A DNA stretch of 64,000 bases from Nostocoides sp. (GTDB taxonomy: Bacteria; Actinomycetota; Actinomycetes; Actinomycetales; Dermatophilaceae): the NCBI GenBank assembly GCA_016702415.1, contig JADJEA010000029.1, positions 124,001-188,000 of the forward strand. Direction: 5' to 3'. Under the pieces are notes generated by a model. It was not told the origin of the DNA, did not search any database, and worked only from the letters and a program-made list of their open reading frames with translations. Below are positions 17,655-24,935 of this stretch, in pieces. The number at the start of each line of letters is the position of its first letter. The stretch's first letter is position 1. The position numbers and the translations under genes are program-made.

Positions 17655-19154
17655 TCAGCCCACGTCGAGCGGGAGCTGCATCTCCAGCAGCCCCTTGCCG
17701 AGACGGTCGTCGGCGGGCAACTCGACCGGATAGACCCCGCTGAAGCAGGCCGTGCAGAGCTGGTCGCGGCGCTGGTGGGTCGCGGTGATCATCCCTTGCT
17801 CGCTGATATAGCCGAGGGTGTCGGCGCCGATGGATCGGCATACGTCGTCGACCTCGAGGCCGGTGGCGATCAACTCGGCCCGGGTCGCGAAGTCGATCCC
17901 GTAAAAGCACGGCCAGCGCACCGGCGGGGAGGAGATGCGGACGTGGACTTCGGCCGCGCCGGCTTCGCGCAGCATCCGCACCTGGGCTCGCTGGGTATTG
18001 CCCCGCACGATCGTGTCGTCGACGACGACGAGCCGCTTGCCGCGGATCGACCTCGCGAGCGGGTTGAGCTTGAGCCGGATGCCGAGCTGGCGGATGGTCT
18101 GGTTCGGCTGGATGAACGTGCGCCCGACGTAGGCGTTCTTGACCAGGCCCTGGCCGTAGGGGATTCCCGATTCCTGGGCGTAACCGATGGCCGCGGGGGT
18201 GCCCGACTCCGGCGTGGGGATGACGAGATCGGCCGCGACCGGGTGCTCGCGGGCGAGGGTCCGGCCCATCTCGACCCGTGCCTCGTGGACGACCCGGCCG
18301 CTGATGGTGGTGTCGGGGCGGGCGAGATAGACGTACTCGAAGATGCAGCCCTTGGGCTCGGCCGCGGCCCAGTGCCGGGAGCGCAGGCCGTTCTCGTCGA
18401 TGGCCACCATCTCGCCGGGCTCCACCTCGCGGACGTATGCCGCACCGACGATGTCGAGCGCGGCCGTCTCGGAGGCGACCACCCACCCCCGTTCGAGGCG
18501 GCCGAGGACGAGGGGACGGATGCCCTGGGGGTCGCGCGCGGCATACAGGGTGTGCTCGTCCATGAAGACGAAACTGAAGGCGCCCCGCAGCAGCGGCAGG
18601 ACCTCCAAAGCGCGCTCCTCGATCGACTTGGACGGGTCGTCGACGAGGAGGGCGGTGACCAGCGCGGTGTCGGTGGTGTTGCCGCGGCGCAGCTCACCGG
18701 CGTGGACGTCGAATCCCTGCGCGGCGCGGTCCATGACGACCTCGCGCAATTCGGCGGAGTTGATGAGATTGCCGTTGTGCGCCAACGCGACCGTGAAGCC
18801 GGAGTGGCCACCGAGGGTCGGTTGGGCGTTCTCCCAGGTCGACCCACCAGTCGTCGAGTAGCGGCAGTGTCCGACGGCGATATGACCGGTCAGGCTGGCC
18901 AGGGAGCCCTCGTCGAAGACCTGCGAGACCAGCCCCATGTCCTTGTAGACCAGGAGCCGGTGGCCGTCGGAGGTCGCGATCCCCGCAGACTCCTGACCCC
19001 GGTGCTGGAGCGCATAGAGCCCGAAATAGGCGAGTTTGGCGACGTCCTCGCCGGGCACCCACAGCCCGAAGACGCCACACGCGTCTTGGGGGCCACGCTC
19101 GCCCGGCAGCACGTCGTGGGACAGGCGTCCGTCTCCGCGTGGCACGCCCGCCAT
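17655..19154 (-). CDS. purF: amidophosphoribosyltransferase
   Basis: A 499-residue enzyme catalysing the first committed purine step, PRPP plus glutamine to phosphoribosylamine. The N-terminal propeptide (residues 1-25) precedes the catalytic Cys26 in DACGVFG, followed by LQHRGQESAGIA. The phosphoribosyltransferase domain has VVVDDTIVRGNT. Cysteines in RWPCFYGIDF and DQLCTACFSG fit the [4Fe-4S]-containing, Bacillus-type enzyme. It is upstream of purM in the same direction. Confidence 0.97.
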   Translation of the reverse strand: MAGVPRGDGRLSHDVLPGERGPQDACGVFGLWVPGEDVAKLAYFGLYALQHRGQESAGIATSDGHRLLVYKDMGLVSQVFDEGSLASLTGHIAVGHCRYSTTGGSTWENAQPTLGGHSGFTVALAHNGNLINSAELREVVMDRAAQGFDVHAGELRRGNTTDTALVTALLVDDPSKSIEERALEVLPLLRGAFSFVFMDEHTLYAARDPQGIRPLVLGRLERGWVVASETAALDIVGAAYVREVEPGEMVAIDENGLRSRHWAAAEPKGCIFEYVYLARPDTTISGRVVHEARVEMGRTLAREHPVAADLVIPTPESGTPAAIGYAQESGIPYGQGLVKNAYVGRTFIQPNQTIRQLGIRLKLNPLARSIRGKRLVVVDDTIVRGNTQRAQVRMLREAGAAEVHVRISSPPVRWPCFYGIDFATRAELIATGLEVDDVCRSIGADTLGYISEQGMITATHQRRDQLCTACFSGVYPVELPADDRLGKGLLEMQLPLDVG

Positions 19155-19158
19155 GGTC

Positions 19159-19563
19159 TCACAACACGCTCGCCTCGATGGTCGCGACGGCGGCGACGGT
19201 GGGGTCGGGGTCGGCGGCCAGACGGGTGGTGAAGGCGGCCGCCCACGCGTGGAGACTCTGGGGCCGGGCGCCGAGGGCGATTTGGGCGCGAACCTCTGCC
19301 TCGAGCCGGTCGGCGCGATGCAGGGCCAGGGTGGTCAGGGGCGCGACGGTGGACAGACCCCGGACCGCCCACCCGTGGATTGCCCACCGCGTGATCGCGG
19401 CCCCGGGGTGGGTGTCGGCCGGGTCGGCGAGCGCGGTCGCGATCCGGAGTTGGTATGCCACGAGCCCCCCGCCGCCGGATTCCTGGCCCATGCGACCTTC
19501 TCGGCCGGTGCGACCTTCCCGGCCGGTGCGACCTTCCCGGCTGGTGCCGCGTTCCCGGCTCAT
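19159..19563 (-). CDS. third gene of MNIO operon, possible partner protein
   Basis: A 134-residue protein whose ATG at 19563 overlaps the MNIO stop by 4 bp. The first 28 residues are a hexapeptide repeat (about four REGRTG-like units) made by an 18-bp tandem DNA repeat. The rest is helical and Ala/Leu-rich (LVAYQLRIATALADPADT, HAWAAAFTTRLAADPDP). In known MNIO pathways the third gene often encodes a recognition/partner protein (MbnC, DUF2063 type). This one resembles none clearly, so partner status is inferred from coupling only. It could also end its role as a simple downstream passenger before purF, 5 bp away. Confidence 0.55.
   Translation of the reverse strand: MSRERGTSREGRTGREGRTGREGRMGQESGGGGLVAYQLRIATALADPADTHPGAAITRWAIHGWAVRGLSTVAPLTTLALHRADRLEAEVRAQIALGARPQSLHAWAAAFTTRLAADPDPTVAAVATIEASVL
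19492..19563 (-). repeat. 18-bp tandem repeat, four units
   Basis: Three near-identical 18-bp units (19492-19509, 19510-19527, 19528-19545) and one degenerate unit up to 19563. They encode the REGRTG hexapeptides at the N-terminus of the third MNIO-operon gene and end exactly at its start codon. Copy-number change would keep the frame. Confidence 0.8.
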
Positions 19564-20414
19564 GCGGCCCGCACCCGGGCGTCGAGGCGTCCCCGCAGGT
19601 CGGCGAGTTGACCCAGGATTGCCGGTATGCCGAGGGTCCCCACCGCGGCGGCGAGCACCTCGAAGACGACGAGATCGAGCGCGGGCGCCCGGTCGAGGGC
19701 GAGATCGAGGAGGTCGAGGGTGGAGGCGGCGACGGTCCGCGCGTGGACGTCGAGGTGGTAGCCCTCGGCCCAGACCCCGCCCGCAACATGAATCTCCGCC
19801 ACGTGAGCCCACTCGAGTTCGTCGAGGAAGGCGGGCAGGTCGAGCAGGCCGTTGTCGGCGTCGCATTCGAGATTGTGGAGGTCGAGCAGGAGGCGGGTGC
19901 CCGAGCGCTCGGCAATGGTGTTGAGGAAGCGCGCGAGGCTCCACACGTCCGGGCGAGCCAGCGGGGAGGCGACATGCTCGAGGAGGAAGGGCGCGGCATA
20001 CGACTCCTGGATGGCGGCGACGCGATCGATGACGAGCGCGGCCGCCTCGGGGGTGCACGGGAGCGCCGGCATGGCACCGAGGGAGCTGCCGGAGACCGTG
20101 GTGAAGCCGAGATGTTCGCTGTGCCACAACGGTTTCCGCCACTCCCAAAGGGTGTCGAGGAGGTGGAGGTAGTCGTCATTCCAGCCCCCGACGGTGCCGA
20201 TCGAGAGGCCGATCCCGTGATAAGTGACGGGGAGATCGGGTGCGAGCGCGTCGAGTTCGGCCAGCCGCGCGGGGACGATCCCGGCGGGCCCGGCCAGGCA
20301 ATCGGGCAGGATCTCCAGCACGTCGACGACGCCGGCGAGCGCGGCGAGGAGGTCGGCCGGCCGCCCCTCCCACGAGGCGCCGAGCCTGGGCCCGACGCCT
20401 CGGGGGCGGATCAT
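19560..20414 (-). CDS. DUF692 multinuclear iron-dependent oxidase (MNIO, MbnB-like)
   Basis: A 284-residue TIM-barrel protein. Metal-ligand motifs of the family are present in order: VTYHGIGLSIG (His), WHSEHLGFTT (His and Glu), FLLEHVASP (Glu), LLLDLHNLECDADN (Asp, His, Asn), VAEIHVAGG (His) and DVHARTV (Asp, His). Known members (MbnB, TglH, bufferin enzymes) use two or three irons and O2 to rewrite Cys or C-terminal residues of ribosomal peptides. Start and stop overlap the flanking genes (ATGA both sides), so all three are made together. The likely substrate is the upstream 93-residue cysteine-containing protein. Confidence 0.85.
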   Translation of the reverse strand: MIRPRGVGPRLGASWEGRPADLLAALAGVVDVLEILPDCLAGPAGIVPARLAELDALAPDLPVTYHGIGLSIGTVGGWNDDYLHLLDTLWEWRKPLWHSEHLGFTTVSGSSLGAMPALPCTPEAAALVIDRVAAIQESYAAPFLLEHVASPLARPDVWSLARFLNTIAERSGTRLLLDLHNLECDADNGLLDLPAFLDELEWAHVAEIHVAGGVWAEGYHLDVHARTVAASTLDLLDLALDRAPALDLVVFEVLAAAVGTLGIPAILGQLADLRGRLDARVRAA

Positions 20415-20692
20415 CCGCCGAGCCCGCCCAGCTGGGCGAGCTGGCCGGCGAGTACGGCCTGCCCGACGAGCGTGGACTGCTCGAGAACGTCGACGACGGC
20501 GACCTTCGAGACGACGTCGAGCCGGTCGCGCAAGTTGAGCCAGCCCTCCTCGGGGTCGACGTTGAAGTTGAACTCGAAGCCGTTGAGCCCGCATCCGGGA
20601 CACCCGGCTTCGGCAACGAGATGCGCGAGGGCGTCCTGCAGTTCGGGCAGGGAGACCCCCTTCTTGACAGTCAAGGTGACGCGTTGGGTCAT
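20411..20692 (-). CDS. small CPGCG-motif protein, candidate MNIO substrate (RiPP precursor)
   Basis: A 93-residue protein with an AAAGGAGA ribosome binding site 7 bp before ATG 20692. The first half is a compact basic-to-acidic domain with AEAGCPGCGLNGFEFNF at about residues 28-44, holding its only two cysteines. The second half is hydrophobic and Gly/Leu/Gln-rich, ending LAQLGGLGG. Being first in an operon with an MNIO and translationally coupled to it is the usual place of a precursor. The cysteines are internal rather than C-terminal, unlike methanobactin, so either a large leaderless substrate or a modified metal-binding protein is possible. The role is inferred, not shown. Confidence 0.65.
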   Translation of the reverse strand: MTQRVTLTVKKGVSLPELQDALAHLVAEAGCPGCGLNGFEFNFNVDPEEGWLNLRDRLDVVSKVAVVDVLEQSTLVGQAVLAGQLAQLGGLGG

Positions 20693-20806
20693 GACGACTC
20701 TCCTTTCGTGATGGTGTGTCGTGGTGGTGTGATCGGTCATCGCAACAGAGGGCGGCCGGGGCGGTGTGATACGCCGGGGGCGGGTCGGACGGCATACGGT
20801 TGGGGG

Positions 20807-21826
20807 ATGCGCGTTCTCGTGTCCGGCGGGGCCGGCTATATCGGCTCCCACACCGTCGTCCAACTCGTCGCGGCGGGGCATGACGTCGTCATCGTCGACA
20901 GCTTCGCCAACAGCAAGCCGGCGGTAATCGGGCGGCTGGAGGCGCTGACCGGGCGGCACCTGCCGGTCCATGCGTTCGACCTGACGGACTACGACAAGAC
21001 GGAGCGGCTCTTTGCCGACGAGCCGTTCGACGCGGTCATCCACTTCGCCGGGCTGAAGGCGGTCGGGGAGAGCGCCCAGATCCCGCTCGACTACTACGAG
21101 AACAATCTCGGGACGAGCTTCTCGCTGCTGCGCGCGATGCAGCGGCACGGGGTGCGGATGCTCGTCTTCTCTTCCAGCGCAACGGTTTATGGCGAACGCG
21201 GCGCGCCGCCCTATCGTGAGGATTTCGAGCCCATCGAGGCGACCAGCCCCTACGGGCGCACGAAGGTGATGATCGAGCACATCCTGGGCGACGTGGCGGC
21301 GGCGAACCCCGCCTTGCGGATCGGCATACTCCGGTATTTCAACCCCGTCGGGGCGCACCCGTCAGGGACGATCGGCGAGGACCCGCAGGGCATCCCCAAC
21401 AACCTCATGCCGTTCATCGCCCAGGTCGCGGTCGGGCGGCGGGAGCGGCTCGTGGTGTTCGGCGACGACTACCCGACCGCCGATGGGACGTGCGAGCGCG
21501 ACTACATCCACGTCGAGGACCTCGCCGCCGGGCACGTCGCCGCGCTCAACCGGCTCGCGCAGGTGGAGGCGCCGGTGTCGGTGTGGAATCTCGGCACCGG
21601 TCAGGGGACGAGCGTGTTCGGGATGCTGCACGCCTTCGAGCGGGCGGTCGGCCACGAGTTGCCGCATGTCGTCGGTCCCCGCCGGGCCGGCGACCAGCCC
21701 CGCTCCTGGGCGGACCCGGCCAAGGCCAACGCCGAGCTGGGGTGGCGCACCGAGAAGACGATCGACGACATGTGCGCCGACACCTGGCGCTGGCAGAGCC
21801 GCAATCCGACGGGCTACGAGGACTGA
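20807..21826 (+). CDS. galE: UDP-glucose 4-epimerase
   Basis: A 339-residue short-chain dehydrogenase-type epimerase interconverting UDP-glucose and UDP-galactose. NAD motif VLVSGGAGYIGSHT at the N-terminus, VIHFAGLKAVGES, the catalytic Ser in VFSSSATVYG, catalytic Tyr-x3-Lys as SPYGRTKVM, and ILRYFNPVGAHPSG are all present. GGGGGATGCG gives a ribosome binding site just before ATG 20807. It is divergent from the MNIO operon, sharing a 114-bp spacer that must hold both promoters. Confidence 0.95.
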   Translation: MRVLVSGGAGYIGSHTVVQLVAAGHDVVIVDSFANSKPAVIGRLEALTGRHLPVHAFDLTDYDKTERLFADEPFDAVIHFAGLKAVGESAQIPLDYYENNLGTSFSLLRAMQRHGVRMLVFSSSATVYGERGAPPYREDFEPIEATSPYGRTKVMIEHILGDVAAANPALRIGILRYFNPVGAHPSGTIGEDPQGIPNNLMPFIAQVAVGRRERLVVFGDDYPTADGTCERDYIHVEDLAAGHVAALNRLAQVEAPVSVWNLGTGQGTSVFGMLHAFERAVGHELPHVVGPRRAGDQPRSWADPAKANAELGWRTEKTIDDMCADTWRWQSRNPTGYED

Positions 21827-21838
21827 CGCGCCTTGAGA

Positions 21839-21853
21839 CGGCCCTCGGGGCCG
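21839..21853. terminator. possible bidirectional terminator hairpin
   Basis: A 6-bp perfect GC stem (CGGCCC / GGGCCG) with a 3-base TCG loop lies in the 36-bp gap between the convergent galE and hydrolase genes. There is no U run, as is common for actinobacterial terminators. Position supports it; the short stem makes it tentative. Confidence 0.35.
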
Positions 21854-21862
21854 GCTCGGGAG

Positions 21863-22750
21863 TCAGCGGGCGAGCAGTTCGTCGAGGATCTCGCCCTCGT
21901 GGTGGTAGCCGTAGAGGTGGCCGACCTCGTCGGGCCACGTCACGAACCGGGCGTTGGGCAACTGGTCGACGAGGCGCCGGGCCGCGGACTGGGGCGCGTT
22001 GGCGTCGGCGGCGGCGTGCTGCCAGGTGATGGAGGTGCGTATGCCGCTCGGCACGATCTCGTCCCACCTGAGCGAGAGCGCCATCGCCTCGTCCACCCAC
22101 CCGTCCAGGGTCGCGCCCAGGGCCTCGCGCATGGTCCGGACGTGGGCGGCCTGCCAGAGCGGGTCGGCCATGACGGCCTGGTCGTCGGCCGGCGCGTGCT
22201 CCATGATCCCGCGGAAAGCGTCGAGCGGGTCGGCGAGGATCGCCTCGCGAATCGGGCCGAGGAGAGCGACCTCGCCGTCGCGATCGCCCGCCTGGCACAG
22301 ATAGTGAGACTGCTGGTTGATCGGGATCATCGTCGCGATCTCGTTCTCCTGCAAGGGCGCCGCACCGACAAGAATGGTCGCGGCGGTCACGCGATCGGGG
22401 TGTTGCTGGCAGAAGGCGAGTTCGTGCGGGGCCGAGCCGCTGCCCCCGGTGAGATGGACCCGGTCGATCTCGAGGTGATCGAGGATGGCCGCGAGGTCGT
22501 CGGCATGTTCGAGGAATCCGCGCCCAGGGAGGGGGGTCGAGGCGCCATACCCCGGTCGCTCGGTGGTGATGACGCGCAGCCCCCGCTGCGCCCAGGCGCT
22601 CCGGTCGGCCCGGATGCTCCACCGGCACCCCGGCGTCCCCGGCACGCGCAGCAGCGGCCGCCCGTCCGCGGGGCCCCACTGCGTCCAAGCGACGACGCGG
22701 CCGTCGGGGCGGGTGAGGTTGTGGTCGGTGACGTCGGCGAAGGGATCCAT
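21863..22750 (-). CDS. alpha/beta hydrolase
   Basis: A 295-residue alpha/beta hydrolase fold protein. The nucleophile elbow is LTGGSGSAPHELA (GGSGS, with Ser as nucleophile), the oxyanion region RVPGTPGCRW, and RPGYGAST precedes the cap domain. The catalytic His is probably in DEVGHLYGYHHEG near the C-terminus. No signal peptide; cytoplasmic. Substrate unknown; the family includes esterases and prolyl aminopeptidase-like enzymes. Confidence 0.85.
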   Translation of the reverse strand: MDPFADVTDHNLTRPDGRVVAWTQWGPADGRPLLRVPGTPGCRWSIRADRSAWAQRGLRVITTERPGYGASTPLPGRGFLEHADDLAAILDHLEIDRVHLTGGSGSAPHELAFCQQHPDRVTAATILVGAAPLQENEIATMIPINQQSHYLCQAGDRDGEVALLGPIREAILADPLDAFRGIMEHAPADDQAVMADPLWQAAHVRTMREALGATLDGWVDEAMALSLRWDEIVPSGIRTSITWQHAAADANAPQSAARRLVDQLPNARFVTWPDEVGHLYGYHHEGEILDELLAR

Positions 22751-22803
22751 GGGCCCATCCTGCGCTATCGGCTGCGCAAAGCGGTGGGATGCCGGTGACG
22801 GCG

Positions 22804-22825
22804 CGGCATACCATCGCGTATGCCG
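22804..22825. repeat. inverted pair of the GTATGCCG octamer, 6-bp spacer
   Basis: CGGCATAC at 22804-22811 and GTATGCCG at 22818-22825 form an 8-6-8 inverted repeat that overlaps the start codon of the response-regulator remnant. Similar 8-6-8 pairs occur at 56092-56113 and 63205-63226. Confidence 0.75.
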
Positions 22826-22981
22826 TTGCGCGTCCTCCTCGCCGAGGACAACGCCCTGCTCCGCCCTCGTTTCCGGCTGGCTGCCTCTGGGGGCGCCTCG
22901 CTGATCTGGGCTACTGGCCGGGGCCCGGTCTCCAACTTGGGCATGTCATACGGCGCGGGGCCGACCGGGTCTCCAACTTGA
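22820..22981 (+). pseudogene. response-regulator N-terminal remnant
   Basis: ATG 22820 opens a frame beginning MPLRVLLAEDNALLR, the unmistakable first strand and acidic pocket of a receiver domain (LLAEDN). After 15-20 residues the similarity ends and the frame runs into the repeat array at about 22900 and stops at 22981. It looks like the stump of a NarL/LuxR-type response regulator whose remainder was deleted or replaced by the repeat element. Confidence 0.6.
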
Positions 22982-23147
22982 GCACGTCGTACGGCGCTGG
23001 GCGGCCCGGATCTCCACCTTGGGCACGCCATGTCGACTTGAGCACGCCAGACTAGGCGTGCTCAAGTCGGTATGGCGTGTTCAAGTTCCACAGGGGCGGG
23101 GCTCACGTCGGTATGGCGTGTTCAAGTTCCACAGGGGCGGGGCTCAC
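22928..23147. repeat. mirror-image TTGAGCAC repeat element, locus 1
   Basis: Left of centre the units read CCAACTTGAGCAC-like (22930, 22973, 23016 as a CACCTTGGGCAC variant); right of centre they read GTGYTCAAGTT (23060, 23077, 23118). The right side holds a 41-bp direct repeat (23066-23106 and 23107-23147), identical in both copies. The element sits between a truncated response regulator and an unexplained coding remnant. Confidence 0.8.
23034..23069. repeat. central hairpin of locus 1
   Basis: A perfect 15-bp inverted repeat (23034-23048 and 23055-23069; arm CGACTTGAGCACGCC) with a 6-base loop AGACTA. It corresponds to the hairpins at 37563-37598 and 45446-45481. Confidence 0.85.
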
Positions 23148-23155
23148 GTTCCCAC

Positions 23156-23314
23156 GGGGTCGTCATCAACCTCGGCCCCAAGGCCATGGCGCGCGCGTGG
23201 GTCGTCGTCGAGCCGACTCTCGTCCTCGATCTCACCGCGACCGCGCCAAGCGTCGCCGCCGCCACCACGCTGCTGCACTCGATGAACACCCTGCTCCTCG
23301 CCGACGTGCACTGA
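23156..23314 (+). pseudogene. unidentified C-terminal coding remnant
   Basis: A frame running into TGA 23314 with protein-like composition (VVINLGPKAMARAWVVV, then TLLHSMNTLLLADVH). It has no start of its own outside the repeat array. Together with the response-regulator stump on the other side, it suggests that the repeat element lies in a deletion or replacement scar. The family is not recognised. Confidence 0.35.
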
Positions 23315-23468
23315 CCGCCCAAGACCCCCCTGGACCCCAGACCCCCGGGACCCCAAGACCCCCGAGGCCCCAAGACCCTGAGACACCCAGGGCGCCTCCA
23401 CCTCTGTCCGTCGTTCTGGGGACACGGCCCCAATGGCATGAGCGGCGCGAGAGCGCGATGATGCCCAC
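23315..23468. repeat. C-rich degenerate repeats (CCCCAAGACCCC-like)
   Basis: A run of imperfect 10-15-base units rich in GACCCC, AGACCCCC and GGCCCCAAG occupies about 23323-23400 before the hydrolase start. Related C-rich units (AGTCCCGAAGCCCC) precede locus 4 at about 60490-60590 and occur inside cydD. A ribosome binding site for 23469 is not obvious. Confidence 0.45.
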
Positions 23469-24935
23469 ATGAGGATGCATCGCCTGGTGGTCTTCATTCC
23501 CGGCATCGGCGGATCGGTGCTTCGGGACGACGACTCCGGAGAAACCGTCTGGTCGCACAACAAGCGCGCACTCCTCAGCGCGCTGCGCGATCCGGGTTCG
23601 CTCGATCGGAGCCGGGAGTTGACGCCCGCGGGACTGCTCATGGACGTCCAGGCCCTCCCGGGCTGGACCGTGGCGCAGGGCTACACCAGCATGTGGGAAG
23701 GACTGAGCGGCATCCCCGGAGCGATTCCGGATGATGCAACCGCGGGCGTGCGCATCGAGAGGGCCAACCTCATCGCGTTCCCCTATGACTTCCGCCAAAG
23801 CATTCGCGACAACGCCTCCGCACTTGACGCGCGAGTGCGTGGACAACTGGCAAGACTCGACCGGGCGGACGAGCCGGACAGCGTCATCGTGATCGCTCAC
23901 TCGATGGGAGGACTCGTCGCCCGGCATTGGATCGCCTGCCAGGGCGGCCATGAGGTCTGCCATGCGCTGCTCACGTTGGGCACGCCGCACCGGGGGGCAC
24001 CCAAAGCGTTGGATGTCTTTGCCAACGACCTCCGCATCCAAACCCCCTTGGGCGGCAAGGCCGTCCAGCGGCTGAGCGCCCAGCTCCGGGCCTGGCCGTC
24101 GTTCGCCGAGCTGCTTCCGCGTTACCCGTGCATCGAGGACCCCGAGCACCCGGGGACTGGGCTCTATGTGCACGACCTCGCTCGCCTCGACCCGCAATGG
24201 GAGCGCCTGGCTCAGGCGGGGCGGCACGGGTGGGAACTGCACGAACAAATCCAGGCAGGCTGGACAGCCTTGGCTAAACCGCCCAAGTTCCGACTTCGCT
24301 CGGGCATCGTCCAGCCGACCTTGCAATCGGCCAGACTGACCGCCCGCGGGCTGGAGGTGAGCGAACTCGCCCCGCTCTGGTGCGGCTTGGGGATCTTTAC
24401 GCAGGACGAGGGAGACGGCACCGTGCCAGCCATCAGTGCCTTCCCCATCGACGTCGAGGACCACGACACATACGACGAGGTTGTCGACATCCTGCCCGTG
24501 ACCCACGGCCGGATCGGCAACGACGAGTATGCCGTTCGGTTCGTCGAACGGTGCGAGGGCTTCCCGACAATGACGGCCGCGCGCGGCACCAAGCGGAACC
24601 CCGGCCTCGGGATCGACGTGCCCGAACTCTTCACCGTTGGCACTGCCGCCACGGTGCGGGTGTCCATCGGCGGAGTCGCCCTCGACAACCCCGCCGCCCA
24701 GCGCGTCTACGTCTCGGCCGCCCCGGCCGACGACACGACCGCTGAAGGCGATCCGGATGCCGGTGTCGAGAACCTGCGCGCCGAGTGGGACCGGGAGCAC
24801 AGTCAGTATGTCGTGGACCTGCCGCCGCTGAGCGCGGGCTATTGGACCATCTCGGCATCCGCGAGGGCAGTCCGGAGAGCAGGCACGCTGAGCATGGATC
24901 GGGACGTGGCCGTGGTCGACCTGGAGGAGGACTGA
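23469..24935 (+). CDS. LCAT/PGAP1-like alpha/beta hydrolase of a STAND locus
   Basis: A 488-residue lipase/esterase-like protein. VVFIPGIGGSVLRDD near the N-terminus is the oxyanion-loop region of lecithin:cholesterol acyltransferase and PGAP1-type hydrolases. IVIAHSMGGLVARHW holds the nucleophile Ser, DEGDGTVPA supplies the acid, and LPVTHGRIG the His. A C-terminal domain of about 120 residues is beta-rich (VRVSIGGVALDNPAAQRVYV). It has no signal peptide. TGATG coupling (1-bp overlap) to the transglutaminase/STAND gene makes it the likely effector or partner of that NTPase: a membrane-lipid or ester hydrolase held inactive until sensing. That role is inference. Confidence 0.8.
   Translation: MRMHRLVVFIPGIGGSVLRDDDSGETVWSHNKRALLSALRDPGSLDRSRELTPAGLLMDVQALPGWTVAQGYTSMWEGLSGIPGAIPDDATAGVRIERANLIAFPYDFRQSIRDNASALDARVRGQLARLDRADEPDSVIVIAHSMGGLVARHWIACQGGHEVCHALLTLGTPHRGAPKALDVFANDLRIQTPLGGKAVQRLSAQLRAWPSFAELLPRYPCIEDPEHPGTGLYVHDLARLDPQWERLAQAGRHGWELHEQIQAGWTALAKPPKFRLRSGIVQPTLQSARLTARGLEVSELAPLWCGLGIFTQDEGDGTVPAISAFPIDVEDHDTYDEVVDILPVTHGRIGNDEYAVRFVERCEGFPTMTAARGTKRNPGLGIDVPELFTVGTAATVRVSIGGVALDNPAAQRVYVSAAPADDTTAEGDPDAGVENLRAEWDREHSQYVVDLPPLSAGYWTISASARAVRRAGTLSMDRDVAVVDLEED

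Noticed and set aside
20693..20806. Clear promoter hexamers between galE and the MNIO operon
   Set aside because: The spacer must contain two promoters, but no pair of hexamers at proper spacing stands out.
22501..22750. Integration site or prophage edge near the repeat loci
   Set aside because: No integrase, direct attachment repeats at gene or tRNA ends, or phage genes are visible near any of the four loci.
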